A stretch of DNA of 64,000 nt from Voacanga thouarsii (lineage: Eukaryota; Streptophyta; Magnoliopsida; Gentianales; Apocynaceae), in NCBI GenBank assembly GCA_026120185.1, contig JANUWF010002356.1, positions 124,001 through 188,000 on the forward strand. The letters are read 5' to 3'. The translations under genes and the position numbers were made by a program. Of the stretch, positions 48,740-60,153 are shown one piece after another. The notes under the pieces were generated by a model. That model saw only the letters and a program-made list of their open reading frames with translations. It ran no database searches and had not been told where the DNA came from. The number at the start of each line of letters is the position of its first letter. The first letter of the stretch is position 1.

Positions 48740-51700
48740 ATGAAAACCCTTTTCAAATCCAAAAGGACTCGGCCTAAGAGCCCTGCTGATGTCGTCAGAA
48801 ATGCCATACCGTTGCTTTCCTACCTCAATTCCCCTGCTGTCGCCTCTGGGTCCAAGCATGCCGAGAAGGTATTCTTTTATCTTTTTATGTGTTTAAGAAA
48901 GTGTAAAGCTTGCAACTTTTCTTCTGTTTGCAAAGCAACGATAAATGTTTTCTTTTAGGTGGGTCTTCCCTGTCTGGTGATTACGCATTAGGCTCCTCAT
49001 AGATTATTTCTGTTAATAAGCTGGTTATTAATGTTATGCTGGAAGTTCTTATCCATTTTTCCTCGTAGTTTTGGTTAACCTACACTAGAAATTTTAGGAA
49101 TAGGAACTTACGTAAAGGCAAGGTGATTGAAATGATTTGCTAGTCATAGAGTGAAGAACTTTTATGTATTTTGGAATTGGCATTGATTTTAAGTGGGTGA
49201 ATCGCGGTCTAGGCCGCCCGTGAATAGCCTTGCGTTCTTCTTTATGTTTGTTGAGTTCAATTATCTATTATTCTGGGAAAGTAGAAAGATGAAAGAGGAC
49301 CCACTAGGTAATTGTAATGTATGAACATATCCTAGTTTCCTTCTCATAATTTTCGTTTTTAATTGTTTGTTTTCGAGTAAGTTTATAATATTTGCTGAAC
49401 CAGAAGGAATAGAATCGTTGATTATTTAGTGAAGTATTGGTATAATGCATAGCCGCCCTCTGTTGTTGCGCTTTGTGCTGACATAACAATGGTACTTTGA
49501 GATTGCATATGAGAACAGAGAACCTATTCTCAACCATGACCTAGTCGAGGAGATTCCATATGAAATTTATTGATTGTTTATTTATTTCATTGTTCTATCC
49601 AAAATTCAACTAACAAAAATAAGTGACTCCTGTTTTTGTCTTTTTGTTTTTTGTTTTCAACTGATATGCTGCATTGTGCAAATCCGCAGTCTGTTTGATT
49701 TGGCAAGATCTCAACTTTTTTACAATTAGAATTAATTCTTGTTCCTCAGATGGCAGAACTAGATATGCTTATCCGGGAGATGAAAGTAATTCTGTATGGA
49801 AATGGTGAATCAGAGCCTGCTGCGGAGGCATGTGTACAACTGACTCAGGAGTTCTTCAAAGAAAATACTCTGCGTTTAATTATTCTGTGTCTTCCAAAAT
49901 TGAACTTGGAGGTGAGCCTTATGATATCTATATCGATAGTGGTTAAGTAATGACCCATCTTTTCCTGTTCTACATAAGTGACTTAACCTTGTGAAACATG
50001 TAGATGATGCTCTGGAAGGCAATTAATTTCTTGCTGTATCTACCTTTCTCTTTGGTGTTTATCATTGAATAGATCATTTTTGTAGGCCCGAAAAGATGCC
50101 ACCCAAGTTGTTGCAAATTTGCAAAGGCAACAAGTTAATTCACGCTTGATTGCTTCTGATTACTTGGAATCAAACCTTGATCTTATGGAGCTTTTGGTTT
50201 CTGGGTGAGCAGTTGTTGCTATGTCGTCCTTGCCTCTTTGCGTTTTATTTTGTTTCTGATATCTCCATGTGTACCGTCTTTTTGGTTTGAGTATTGCTTT
50301 AGGTACCTTCAGGATCTGGTAGTTTAGAATTACTCCTTGGGTATCTCAAATCCTTTCTCTTTGGGTTTTTCATGAATTACAAGACTACGTTCATAGAATT
50401 TTCCCCCTGTTCTTATAGATATGAGGATCCGGCAATTGCTCTGCATTATGGAGGAATGTTGAGGGAATGTATTCGACATCAGATAGTGGCAAGGTAAACC
50501 CAATTATCAAGGCCCCGGAATTTGTTTTATATATTTATGTCGTCATTTTGATTGCTATTATTATTTTTTTGACAGGTATGTGTTGAAATCAGAGTGCATG
50601 AAGAAGTTCTTTGACTACATTCAACTTCCAAATTTTGATGTTGCTGCTGATGCTACAGCTACCTTCAAGGTTTCTGGCTCTGTCATTATGTTTACAGATC
50701 GTAAATTATATTCTTTTAGGTGCAGTGAGATTCTTTTATATTGGTGTCAAAAGAAGTCAGGAGTTTTAGGAGTTAGAAGCGTCCAAGTACATGCCATGCT
50801 ATAATATTTTGGACATAACAATGCTGGTTGAAGATTCCTGCATAATTGACTAAAGCGATACTGAAACTGCTTCCTGTTCCCTGCTGTACTTGAGAAAACA
50901 ATGACTCTGGTAAGAGTAGTTGCATTTAAGTGTGTGAGGGTTTTCAATGATACTTATCTTTAGTTTGCAAAAATACCCTTTCCCAAGAGATATGTTCTAT
51001 TTGCTGTGCATATAGGAATTTATGGTAACAATGGAATTCAGATGTCCTGTCCCTGGCATCCAAAGTGGCTCTTTCATCTTCTATTATCTGCTTATTCTTG
51101 GTATGACAAATGCCTAAACTTTGGGCTTTTGGTAATATGTTACAGGAACTTATGACCAGGCACAAGTCCACAGTCACAGAATTTCTCTCTGAAAACTATA
51201 GTTGGGTATGTTTTCACCATCCGAGTAGTAATTTACATCATGTAGATGTGAAGGAATCCTGAGTATAAAACTTTCCTTTTTGCAGATTCCTAAATGTTTC
51301 CAGTGTTAGAGGTTTCTAATTGTTTTGTTTTACTACAATCTTTGATGGTTCTGTAAGAGAGAGTAACTTGTCATTGTTTTTCTTGTTTCTATCCTTAGTT
51401 CTTTGCCGAATTCAACTCCAAGCTACTGGAATCTGCAAATTACATCACTAGAAGACAAGCTATCAAGGTAAGGACGCCTCACTTTTTCAAGCATCATTTG
51501 TTTAAGTCCCATATCTTGGTTGGGAGATTGAAATTTTCTACCAATCTCCTTTCCTGTATTTTTCTCCAGCTTTTGGGAGATATGTTGCTTGATCGATCAA
51601 ATTCTGCTATCATGGTGAGATATGTCCGTTCAAAGGATAATCTGAGGATCTTAATGAATCTTCTAAGGGTATGTATCCTTTCTTTGTTAAAAGACTACTC

Positions 51701-52524
51701 ATCTTCGATAATTATTGATTGATACCCTAGTTTGTTGATGTTGTCATTTGCCTAGTATGGAAAGTGAATTTTCTTTCTCTGCTAAGTAGTATATAAAGTG
51801 AATTTACATGTACTGTATAAGAACACGCTTTAATTTTTACATGCAAGCAGTGATAGCAGCAGTGCCGCATAAAATTCCATTAAAAGTCTTAATGTTATAT
51901 GTACATCTAATCGGCGCATGGCTACTGTGAGTTTCCATTGAATTAGTTTTGCATCTAAGGTTGCTGGATTTCTCTTTGCAGGAATCAAGCAAAAGCATTC
52001 AATTTGATGCGTTTCATGTATTTAAGGTTTTCACCTCAGATCTTTAACTCACATTGCAGCTACTTTAATCCGTTTTTCTCATTTTTAGCTTAATTGATCA
52101 TCATGCAGCTCTTTGTGGCTAACCAAAATAAGCCTCCTGACATAGTTAACATACTAGTTGCCAATAGAAGCAAGCTTCTACGCTTCCTTTCTAACTTCAA
52201 GACAGACAAAGGTTACAGAGCTTTTCTTCACCCATTCTACATTACATGAACTATAAGATGCAGATTCATGATCCCAATTGAAAAATGTTTGCAGAGGATG
52301 GATCATTTGAGGCAGACAAAGCTCAGATTGTGATCGAAATAACAGAACTTGAACCTGCAACGCAGATAACCAGTGCCGGAGACTTAAACAAGATTGCCAG
52401 TTGTGGAGATATAAACAAAATTGCCTCCTGCTCGGGGGAATTGGACAAGATTGAATTAAACAAAATTGCCAGTTGTGGAGAATTACACAGAATTTCTAGT
52501 TTTGGAGAATCAAACAAGCTGTAG
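48740..52524 (+). CDS. MO25-like (CAB39) scaffold protein with repeat tail
   Basis: Eleven exons: 48740-48868, 49750-49911, 50086-50204, 50419-50493, 50576-50669, 51146-51205, 51399-51467, 51570-51668, 51982-52026, 52109-52211 and 52295-52524, giving 394 residues. MO25 is a helical-repeat scaffold that activates Ste20/GCK-type kinases. Conserved blocks include [97 protein letters not shown] and [14 protein letters not shown]. The start MKTLFKSK is the family start; the frame stays open upstream with ATGs at 48725 and 48593, so a 49-residue N-terminal extension is possible. Typical plant MO25 proteins stop near residue 340. This one adds about 50 residues made of reiterated [13 protein letters not shown] units. 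Confidence 0.9.
52360..52520 (+). repeat. Coding minisatellite in MO25 C-terminus
   Basis: Degenerate units of about 30 bases encode variants of [48 protein letters not shown]. Reading frame is kept throughout. Confidence 0.8.
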
Positions 52525-53222
52525 CTATAGAGTCATTGTGTAATTACATTGGCTGCTTATTTAGGTAGGATTGTTAGGAAAATGACCATTTGGTGCCTGT
52601 CATGATGAATGCATACATGGGGCAAGTGGAAAACATGACAATCTAAAATTTTGAGAATTTTCTAATCTGATGGAAGTTTTTTAACGGGGGCAAGACTTGA
52701 CGCAACGATAAGTTGTTTCTTTAATGATCTATAGATCATGTTCGAATCGTAGAAACAATCTCTTTATAAAAATGTAAGAGAAAGATTCTCTCTACTCTCG
52801 CGATGTGGGGAGTGTTTATGCACTGGAATTTGTCTTTTTTAATGTAAGTTTTTTACAAATTTACATTTGGTGGATAAAAATCTCAAGTTTGGTACCATTA
52901 TTTTTCTATTGTTTATAGTTATGTGCTCGCGCTGGTTGGCGCAAAAGCACTTAATATGTATACCTTTCTTTGTCTTTTTAGCTATCTATATCAAGAATAT
53001 CAATGATAGAAGTGTGCATTCATCCCCTAAGATAATGTAACTTTATATATAGAGACTATGCAATATTCAAAATTATACCAGTATTAAAAAAAAATTGCTA
53101 AACTAGATATTCTTATAGCATAATCTTATTTATATTAATAATTTCAATGATTTTTCTTGTGTCTCTTTCTTTTCAAGAAAATTTTAAATTATGACAAAGG
53201 AGCAGATCATGATCTACAAGTT

Positions 53223-53283
<61 letters not shown>

Positions 53284-53867
53284 CAATTATGTTCTTAGTA
53301 AATTATAGGAATGGACATGTTACGCTCTCATTAGAAGTTAATAGTTTACTCTAATTTGATTTAGGCTTGATCTGAGCTGAATCTATTTAGAAAATTGGTT
53401 GGATTATATGGTTAAAGCCTGACATGATATATATTATTTATCTTATATTATATATTTTCTTTTATTATTAATCTTCTATGACTTCTTGTATTAATTTTAG
53501 TCATATTGTGTTTGAAACGAAGTTGTAATATTAATTTTGATTTTATAGAATTATAATTATTACATTTTTATATGTGGCTAATAAAATAAAAAAAATTTAT
53601 ATATTAACAGTCTTTTAAATAAATTTTAAGTCCGATTAAATTTTTGAACAGGTCAAATTCGAACAAAAAAGAATTCTTATATAAGGTAACAGCCAGGCTT
53701 ATGCTTTCAGCTCATATACGTTTAGTCTAAGCCTGGTTTCTATCTCTAATAGAATACTTCAACTTGTTTGAATATGATAATTTATAAGAATATTTAATTA
53801 AAAATAAATACTTTATCCCTAGTAAAATTTATAGATTAACGAAATTTATATATTAATGAGGGAAAGA

Positions 53868-53905
<38 letters not shown>

Positions 53906-54681
53906 TTATTTAAAATATTGAATATTTTTAAACAAAAATATAAAGGGAAAAACTTTTTAAGAAAATTATGAAAATTCACCAAATTGTTGTCTACGACGTC
54001 GTCGGGGGCGAAAGTGATTGAATCATCCTATTGCCCCGTTCTTGAAAGGGAATGGCAATAGAAACAGCAGCAGCCTCTGGCATTCGTTTTCCTATACTTA
54101 GCAAGCGGAGTTGGAAGAAAAGCTACCGACTTTTCACTTCTCAGTTGCTCTGCGTCTTCATTAACTGCAGCTTCTTCAACTGAAAGCAAGGAGTCACTTA
54201 GAGAGGAATCTTTCTCCTCTATTCGTGTAAGTATGCATTTTTTGTTCTCCCCCCCCCCCCCCCCCAACACAGGTTAAGAGTTTCATACCGGATACCGGGG
54301 TAGGGCAGATCAATTGTTCGATGAAATTGTGAAGTGGGTTCAAGCTTATTTTTTCATGAAAAGTATTGGATTCTGATGTATTATGGACTGAACTGTGCTA
54401 GCTGTATACATGTTTCATCCGTTATTGGCCCATTATGGTTAGATGAAAGGTTGAGTTGGAATTCATTTTGGCTAAGTTGGTAGTATATTAGATTTACTTG
54501 ACATATTTGTAATTCTTGAATCCCGTCATTACCGTCATGTTTCAGTATCAATATCAATGCCATTTGACCTGCAAGTTATGAATGAAAATTTTTTGCATTT
54601 CTGTTCATCTATGGAATGGCATCTTTTTTTTTGTTAGTTGTTTAATTGATTAAAATTACTTGGTGTGAAGACGGGAATCAG
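52525..54681. other. AT-rich intergenic region and leader of the 61-residue gene
   Basis: Holds the MO25 3' UTR, a long (AT)n repeat at 53225-53281, a second (TA)n at about 53873-53899 and a poly-C run at 54249-54265. From 54000 the base composition is gene-like: a probable 5' UTR exon ends at a GTAAGT donor near 54230, followed by an intron up to the acceptor TTTTTTGTTAG near 54639. Confidence 0.5.
53225..53281. repeat. (AT)n microsatellite
   Basis: About 28 uninterrupted AT units, the longest simple repeat in the window. Confidence 0.95.
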
Positions 54682-54867
54682 ATGGTGCTCTGCTATCCTT
54701 CAACTCCTAAGAAGTTGGCGTCAACCATAGCATGCTTTCTTGCTGGTGCATCTTTATTTGGTTATGGTCTGCATCTTTGGCATGTCAATATTGCCCCTCA
54801 ACAAGCTCGGATTAAAGCACGGAATGACTTTGTTAGAGAGCGGTTGAGAAAGAAACATGTCAAATAA
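54682..54867 (+). CDS. Small single-pass membrane protein (61 residues)
   Basis: The ATG at 54682 opens 61 residues. A short polar N-terminus (CYPSTPKK) precedes one hydrophobic helix (about LASTIACFLAGASLFGYGLHL), and a very basic, helical C-terminus follows (APQQARIKARNDF, ending RLRKKHVK). An in-frame TAA lies about 30 bases upstream in the same exon, so this is the first possible ATG. Upstream, a well-formed donor (CGT/GTAAGTATG near 54229) and acceptor (GTTAG near 54639) suggest a spliced 5' UTR. I do not recognise a named family. The layout, a short tail-like protein with one helix and a basic matrix-side end, resembles small subunits or assembly factors of organelle membrane complexes, but that is a guess. 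Confidence 0.6.
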   Translation: MVLCYPSTPKKLASTIACFLAGASLFGYGLHLWHVNIAPQQARIKARNDFVRERLRKKHVK

Positions 54868-56386
54868 TAGAAGACTGTTTGGTTGGATACTGCTTTCATA
54901 GAGGTTCACTTTTTACTGGATCCCTAATTATTGGTAACACCAGGAGATGTAAATGAGCAAGTGAATTTATTTTGAGACTTTATTATCTGCTTAATCATCA
55001 TTTTTTTTCTTCGCCAAGTTAGGGTATATAGACATATTTATGAATGTGTGTATCTTGGCATTAGCTTTTATTTTTTTTTATTTTTTATTTTTTTGTGGAA
55101 ATGAAGGCATTGACATTTTCTTATATTTCTTTGTTCTGACTGTTCATCATGTGAATGGGAAACTACTTCTATGCATGATTTTGGAAAGCTGACAGGACAT
55201 CATGTAGCAACTTAGATCTGTATCTATTAAAGGAAAATTTTCTTGTGTTTTGTCAAGTTTGGACAACCGCTGCTTGTTTTTTTTCAAAAATAGTCTCAGT
55301 GGTTTGCTTGGAAGAGAAGATATTGATATTTGCTCATATTGATGCATTTCGTTGTCATGCGAAAGAGGAATTACCCTCACCTTCAATCTTCTTATTTGTT
55401 TTGTTTTCTCTCAATGACCTGAAAGCTGGAAAGATTCTTGTAACTTGATAGTCATAAATGGATTTGAACTTCAATGGTTGTTTATTTCTTTATCCTTTTG
55501 GAGGGTGTTTAGAGGGAGAAATTTGATGGGTTGTTTATTTCTTAACATCTGAAGATGTTGGCATACCTCTTGTAAGTAAGTAAGTAAGCGCCCCTAACTC
55601 TATAAACTGTACCTTTAGACCTTGATAAATGAATGCTAATTTGTTCTCTTTCTTGTTCCATTGTGTCAAGTGTTTGAATGTTTAACACAAATTTGATTGA
55701 CAAGCCTTTAGGCATTTATTCTTCTACTTCTCTTTTGATGGACATACTCTGAAAATGCCCTGAATCATAATTCATCTGACTTATATAATGAATTGAGATT
55801 GAAAATTAGAAAAAATCATCTTCATCTTGCATACTTGGAGATGATAGTTGCCAGATTGTTGAAATCTTGTCATTGCTTACTGTTTACAAGTCTGATATGC
55901 ATGATAACGAAGGACTCTTTCTTTGAAAGGATGGGGTATGGGGACGAGATGGTTTTCCTCCACATTAACTTCGTGCTACGGTTGTGAAGCTGAGACAGAA
56001 TAGGCAGGAGTGCCTCAGTGTCTTTTGATAATACTAACAAGGTTCAAAGTGAGCTTCTCCTGGACTAGTATTGATCAAGTTTTTAGGGTCTTTATATCTT
56101 TGGCCTCTTGATTTATCTGTTGCAAGTGCAGAAAGTGTGATAATTATGCAATCAATTGAAACAGCGTCAGCGAGATCATACTTGAGGCAAATCTCTGTTG
56201 TCAGACAGTCTAAGAGCCTAGAAAAATTATATACCCTTAGAAAGTGCCGCTTTTTGTTTTATGAGGGCTTGACTAGGTAAGATCTGCCCATCAACACTTC
56301 TAGATTTGTTTCTTTTTCATTCCTCCTCTTTTGGGTAAAAAGAAAGCTTGTTTATTTATTTCTTATTTAATTTTTCCGTTTGTGTC

Positions 56387-56388
<2 letters not shown>

Positions 56389-56417
<29 letters not shown>
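56389..56417. repeat. (TG)n microsatellite
   Basis: About 14 TG units followed by a poly-T run. A second (TG)n of about 11 units lies at 56718-56739, next to a poly-G run. Confidence 0.9.
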
Positions 56418-56420
<3 letters not shown>

Positions 56421-58124
56421 TTTTTTTTTTGGGTGGTTATGTGGGAGAGGGGGGTTAATATGGAACCTATATACCTGCTAAGCTATACTTCCTTTTTCAT
56501 GCATAAGGCCTCACATATTTGAGGTGGCTATCAGACATGTTTCCAACTGTTTTATGATCCTTATCAAATTAAAAAAAAAAAAAAAAAAACTATTTTATGA
56601 TTCTTATCAAATTAAAAAGCTGCCTAAGCTAGCTTAAGAAACTTATTAAAGCATTACCTCTAAATAAATATGTTAAGCTCAAATTTTGAAAAAAAAAAAA
56701 GAAAAAAAGAAAACAGGTGTTGTGTGTGTGTGTGTGTGTTTTCGGGGGGGGGAGGTGGGGTTATCTAAAGTAAAGGAATAATGCTTTGTTTGGACTCACT
56801 TATAGCTGATGCAAACTGTGAGAAGTTATATTCCAGTAACAAGCATGACAGATAGTGAAGTTTCAACTGTATAGCATATTAAATCTGTCACCATCAAATA
56901 TGTCCTGCGATAAATTCCTTCTTCAATAATTGTTATGGTTAAGGTGATGTCCTCTAGAATTGTCCAACGGTATTAGAAATATCAGCTCTAGAACATAGGT
57001 GGATGCCTAGAGTATTAGACATTGGAATAGAATGCATTAGTTTAAGGAAAATACTTACATAGAACAGGTCTTTGTAAGCCATATGCATTAAAAACTTGTA
57101 CCCTTCTAGAATTACAACGTGCAATGCATAGTGTAACTTTTCAATGTAGTGGTCTATGAAGACTGGGTCTAAATAATTTAAATTAATGAATGGTATAAGA
57201 AATGCTTGCTATGGTACATAGACAAGCGTTGATACCAATTCACTAGTTACAGTTTACATATAGTTTAGTAAAAACAACTATCAAATTCCTACTATAGTAG
57301 TCGCCCAAAGAATATATATATATATATATAGATTTGTAATTAAGACATAGCATATCTGAATCAGATTAGTGACCCATTATCTCACTTTGATGAGAGTTAT
57401 GGGAATTTGATAAGCTAAGCTTATATAGCACTGTTCTTTTTTATTTAAAAAAAAAATAGCACTTTAGTTATTACTGGTAGCCTGTTAAGACTACATTAAA
57501 AGTTATAATTGCAATTTTCTTTGTATTGGCCATTACTACCTATCAAGTGTTGTTTTAATTTTCTCTTACATGCCTAAGATTTTGGAAATGTAATCGTAGA
57601 AAATTTGCTCTGGAATTTGATATTGTAGTAATTCAATATTTTGGTCTTTATATGTACCTCTATATACATGAAAATTCGTATGTTATTTCTTGTACAACAC
57701 CCTTGGTGAGGCATTTCCACTCTTTATGCATGTCAATGGATTGCTTTCATGCGTTAATTCAAAATGGATTATATCTTCTCAAAAGAGTTTTGCTTCATCT
57801 ATGTATCTACTTGGTTGTTATAACCATTTTAGTAAAATATATCATCGTGATGAGTTGCATATATGGCTGTTGTGTCAAACATAGGTTGCTTCTATTCTAA
57901 TCCTTTTGCCTGTTTCGAATGGAAAACTGGCTATGGTACCGAACTACTCTTCGGTGATAAAGAAGATGCTCTTTTGGTTGGACCTTTGCGAGTAAAGAGT
58001 CTTTAGTCAAAAAGTTCTATCCTCCTTTACAATACCATCATAAAAACGTAACCGCAGAAATAAATGCAGAGGATATGTTCCGATCTGGAAAATACTTACC
58101 ATGCGAAGCATCCACCTAACCGTG

Positions 58125-58145
58125 CATGCAAGCCTTCTGCATGCA
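58125..58145 (+). promoter_or_regulatory. Pair of RY (CATGCA) motifs
   Basis: Two CATGCA words at 58125-58130 and 58140-58145, 15 bases apart, within 80 bases of the TATA box of the F-box gene. RY motifs bind B3 factors of seed programmes. Confidence 0.4.
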
Positions 58146-58199
58146 CAAGTGTCATACAGGTGGCTGATGGTGGTCACACCGGCCATGCTTCATCTTCCT

Positions 58200-58207
58200 T
58201 TATATAC
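58200..58207 (+). promoter_or_regulatory. TATA box of F-box gene
   Basis: CTTTATATACCCC lies about 90 bases before the ATG at 58296, with a CT-rich stretch after it. Confidence 0.6.
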
Positions 58208-58295
58208 CCCTCAAAATCTCAAGGCATACCATCTTCGCCACCATTCCTTTACTCTCCTTTTGGTTTCAATTGATCTGATCATCAGAAACTAAAAG

Positions 58296-60153
58296 ATGAG
58301 CACCTCCCAAACCTCCACCCAAGCAGAAGTGGGTGAAACCAGCAAGAAATGGAAGACCCCCATTGAGAAATCCTCCAAAGACGAAATGGGGGGAGAAATG
58401 TCTCGACTTCCCAAAGACATTGTTCTGGAAATCTTCTCCAGGCTTTCTATCAAAGACCTGAAGCAGTGCATGTGGGTTAAAAAGTCCTGGTACCAGACAA
58501 TTCACTCCCCATACTTCATCAAACTCCACCATGAGAAATCAGCTTTTCGTAGCACCCACACAGTCAGCTTAATTGTTCAGGATCTCAATGCCGATGATCC
58601 AAATCTCCGTCATGATCTCTACCTGGTGGAGTATGATATTTCAGGTGACTCTGTTACTTCCTATGATATTGTCCCTCTGAGAACCAAGTTTAAAGAAATG
58701 AGCATTGAGTATGAATTGGTGGGTTCTTCTAATGGGTTGATTTGTTTCTCAGAGCCCTCTATCTCTGATCCTGTCTATGTTTGTAACCCTGTTATTGGAG
58801 AGTATATGACTCTTCCTTTAACAACTGAGCACCCAGATATGGATATCATATCTGGGTTTGGATTTGATGTGACAGCTGGGAGTTATAAAGTTATTAGAAT
58901 GGTTTATCTCTCTATGGAACATTATGATGATGAGCTATGGTATGATTTGGAGGCTGAGATCTATACTGTAGGCTCTAAGGATTGGAGGAAAATTGGATTT
59001 GTGCCATACCCACCTCGTGGTGATAAGCCTGGCGTGTTTCTGAATGGAGTCATTCATTGGATGTGTGATAGGCAGCTGTGCCCAGAAGAACCCTATGGCA
59101 TCGTGTGTTTTGATGTTTCAAGTGAAGAATTTAGTATTCTTCCACCTCCTCCTGGATATAGCGGTGACGATATTGACCCTGACATTGAGGACGGTCAATT
59201 TTTTGAGATACGAGTGCTGAAAGGGCAATTATGTTATTTCGATAGGAGGGGCGATCACATTGTTTCCTGGGTTATGAAACAGTATGGGGTGAAGGAAACC
59301 TGGACCCAAGGATTTTCTTTGAATGATTTATTTAACGATTTTCATGTGTTAAACTGCGCTGAGGTAAGTCTTGTTTGTTCAATGTTGAAGAATTTCTCAG
59401 TTTATATCATGTATCAATTGATAGTTCTTTGATTGGTGTCAAAATGATGTGTGCTTGCCAGTTCCAGGAACTTCTAACTCACTATGAGGCATTCATTCAT
59501 GTTCCTAGGCTCATCTCGCATAGAGACGATAAAGAAGAACCGGTGGGGTAAGAGACTTGTTTCCAGTAATTCATTCCAACTCAACCTTCCCTTATTGTGT
59601 TTTCTGAGTTTAAGTTTGATTTATAACTGCCATTCCTACTTCACTTTTACTGTATATTTAAACAGACCAGAAGGATACTTCAACTTGGAGCAGTGGTCAA
59701 AAAATCTGTGCGCCATTCCATCACCAGTGTGTCCCCATATTGTGTTACCACCAAATTGTCCTCTGGTAAGTTTTCCCTGCACTTTCACATGGCCACCATC
59801 CCATCCCCCCGCCCCCAACAAAAAATTCCTTGTTTAATCCTTTTTTCCTGTAATTTTCTCAGAAGAGCTCAATGTACTCACATGCCTATGCTCGAGTGCA
59901 ATCATCAAAGGATTCCCAGGTCGAGCACTTGATTAGGTATGACCAGTTGTACGAGTATCATGAGGCGCTTGCTCATGAGAATCGTGAATTATCTTATGTG
60001 GGAAGTACAAGCAATGCAGACCGTACTTTTGATTCTCCAGACAGTGTTGTTGGGCCACTGATCAGTGCTGCTGCACAGAGGGGGGAAGGCAATGAGGAAC
60101 CCCAAAAAGAAATCACTCTGGATGAATTCTGCAAGATCCTTGGCATCAATTAA
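58296..60153 (+). CDS. F-box protein with F-box-associated domain and extra C-terminus
   Basis: Four exons that close in frame: 58296-59363, 59468-59547, 59666-59765 and 59863-60153, giving 512 residues. After a polar N-terminus, the F-box is at about residues 36-75 (MSRLPKDIVLEIFSRLSIKD, then CMWVKKSWYQTIHSPYF). It is followed by an F-box-associated beta-propeller-like region (LVGSSNGLICF, VCNPVIGEYMTLP, GFGFDVTAGSYKVIRM, VFLNGVIHWM, IVCFDVSSEEF). Such proteins select substrates for SCF ubiquitin ligases. Residues from about 357 onward come from three small exons that I do not recognise; the last exon encodes an acidic, helical stretch ending DEFCKILGIN. If exon 1 is read through, the protein ends at 59432 with 378 residues, so alternative forms are possible. 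The junction of exons 2 and 3 is the weakest part. Confidence 0.75.

Larger units (their letters stand above)
54868..58295. other. Intergenic region upstream of F-box gene
   Basis: About 3.4 kb. Contains two (TG)n microsatellites (56389-56417 and 56718-56739), a diverged 30-bp direct repeat around a poly-A run (about 56548-56614) and a GTAA tetranucleotide run near 55573. A segment at 56093-56280 is exon-like (acceptor before, GTAAGA after, open frame), but I could not link it to any gene. The last 250 bases are the F-box promoter. Confidence 0.45.

Noticed and set aside
54028..54270. 80-codon minus-strand frame with acidic composition
   Set aside because: It overlaps the probable 5' UTR exon of the 61-residue gene on the other strand and starts in the poly-C/G run.
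56071..56280. Exon-like segment with acceptor and GTAAGA donor
   Set aside because: Open frame and splice sites look plausible, but no partner exon or family was found; kept only as a remark in the intergenic entry.
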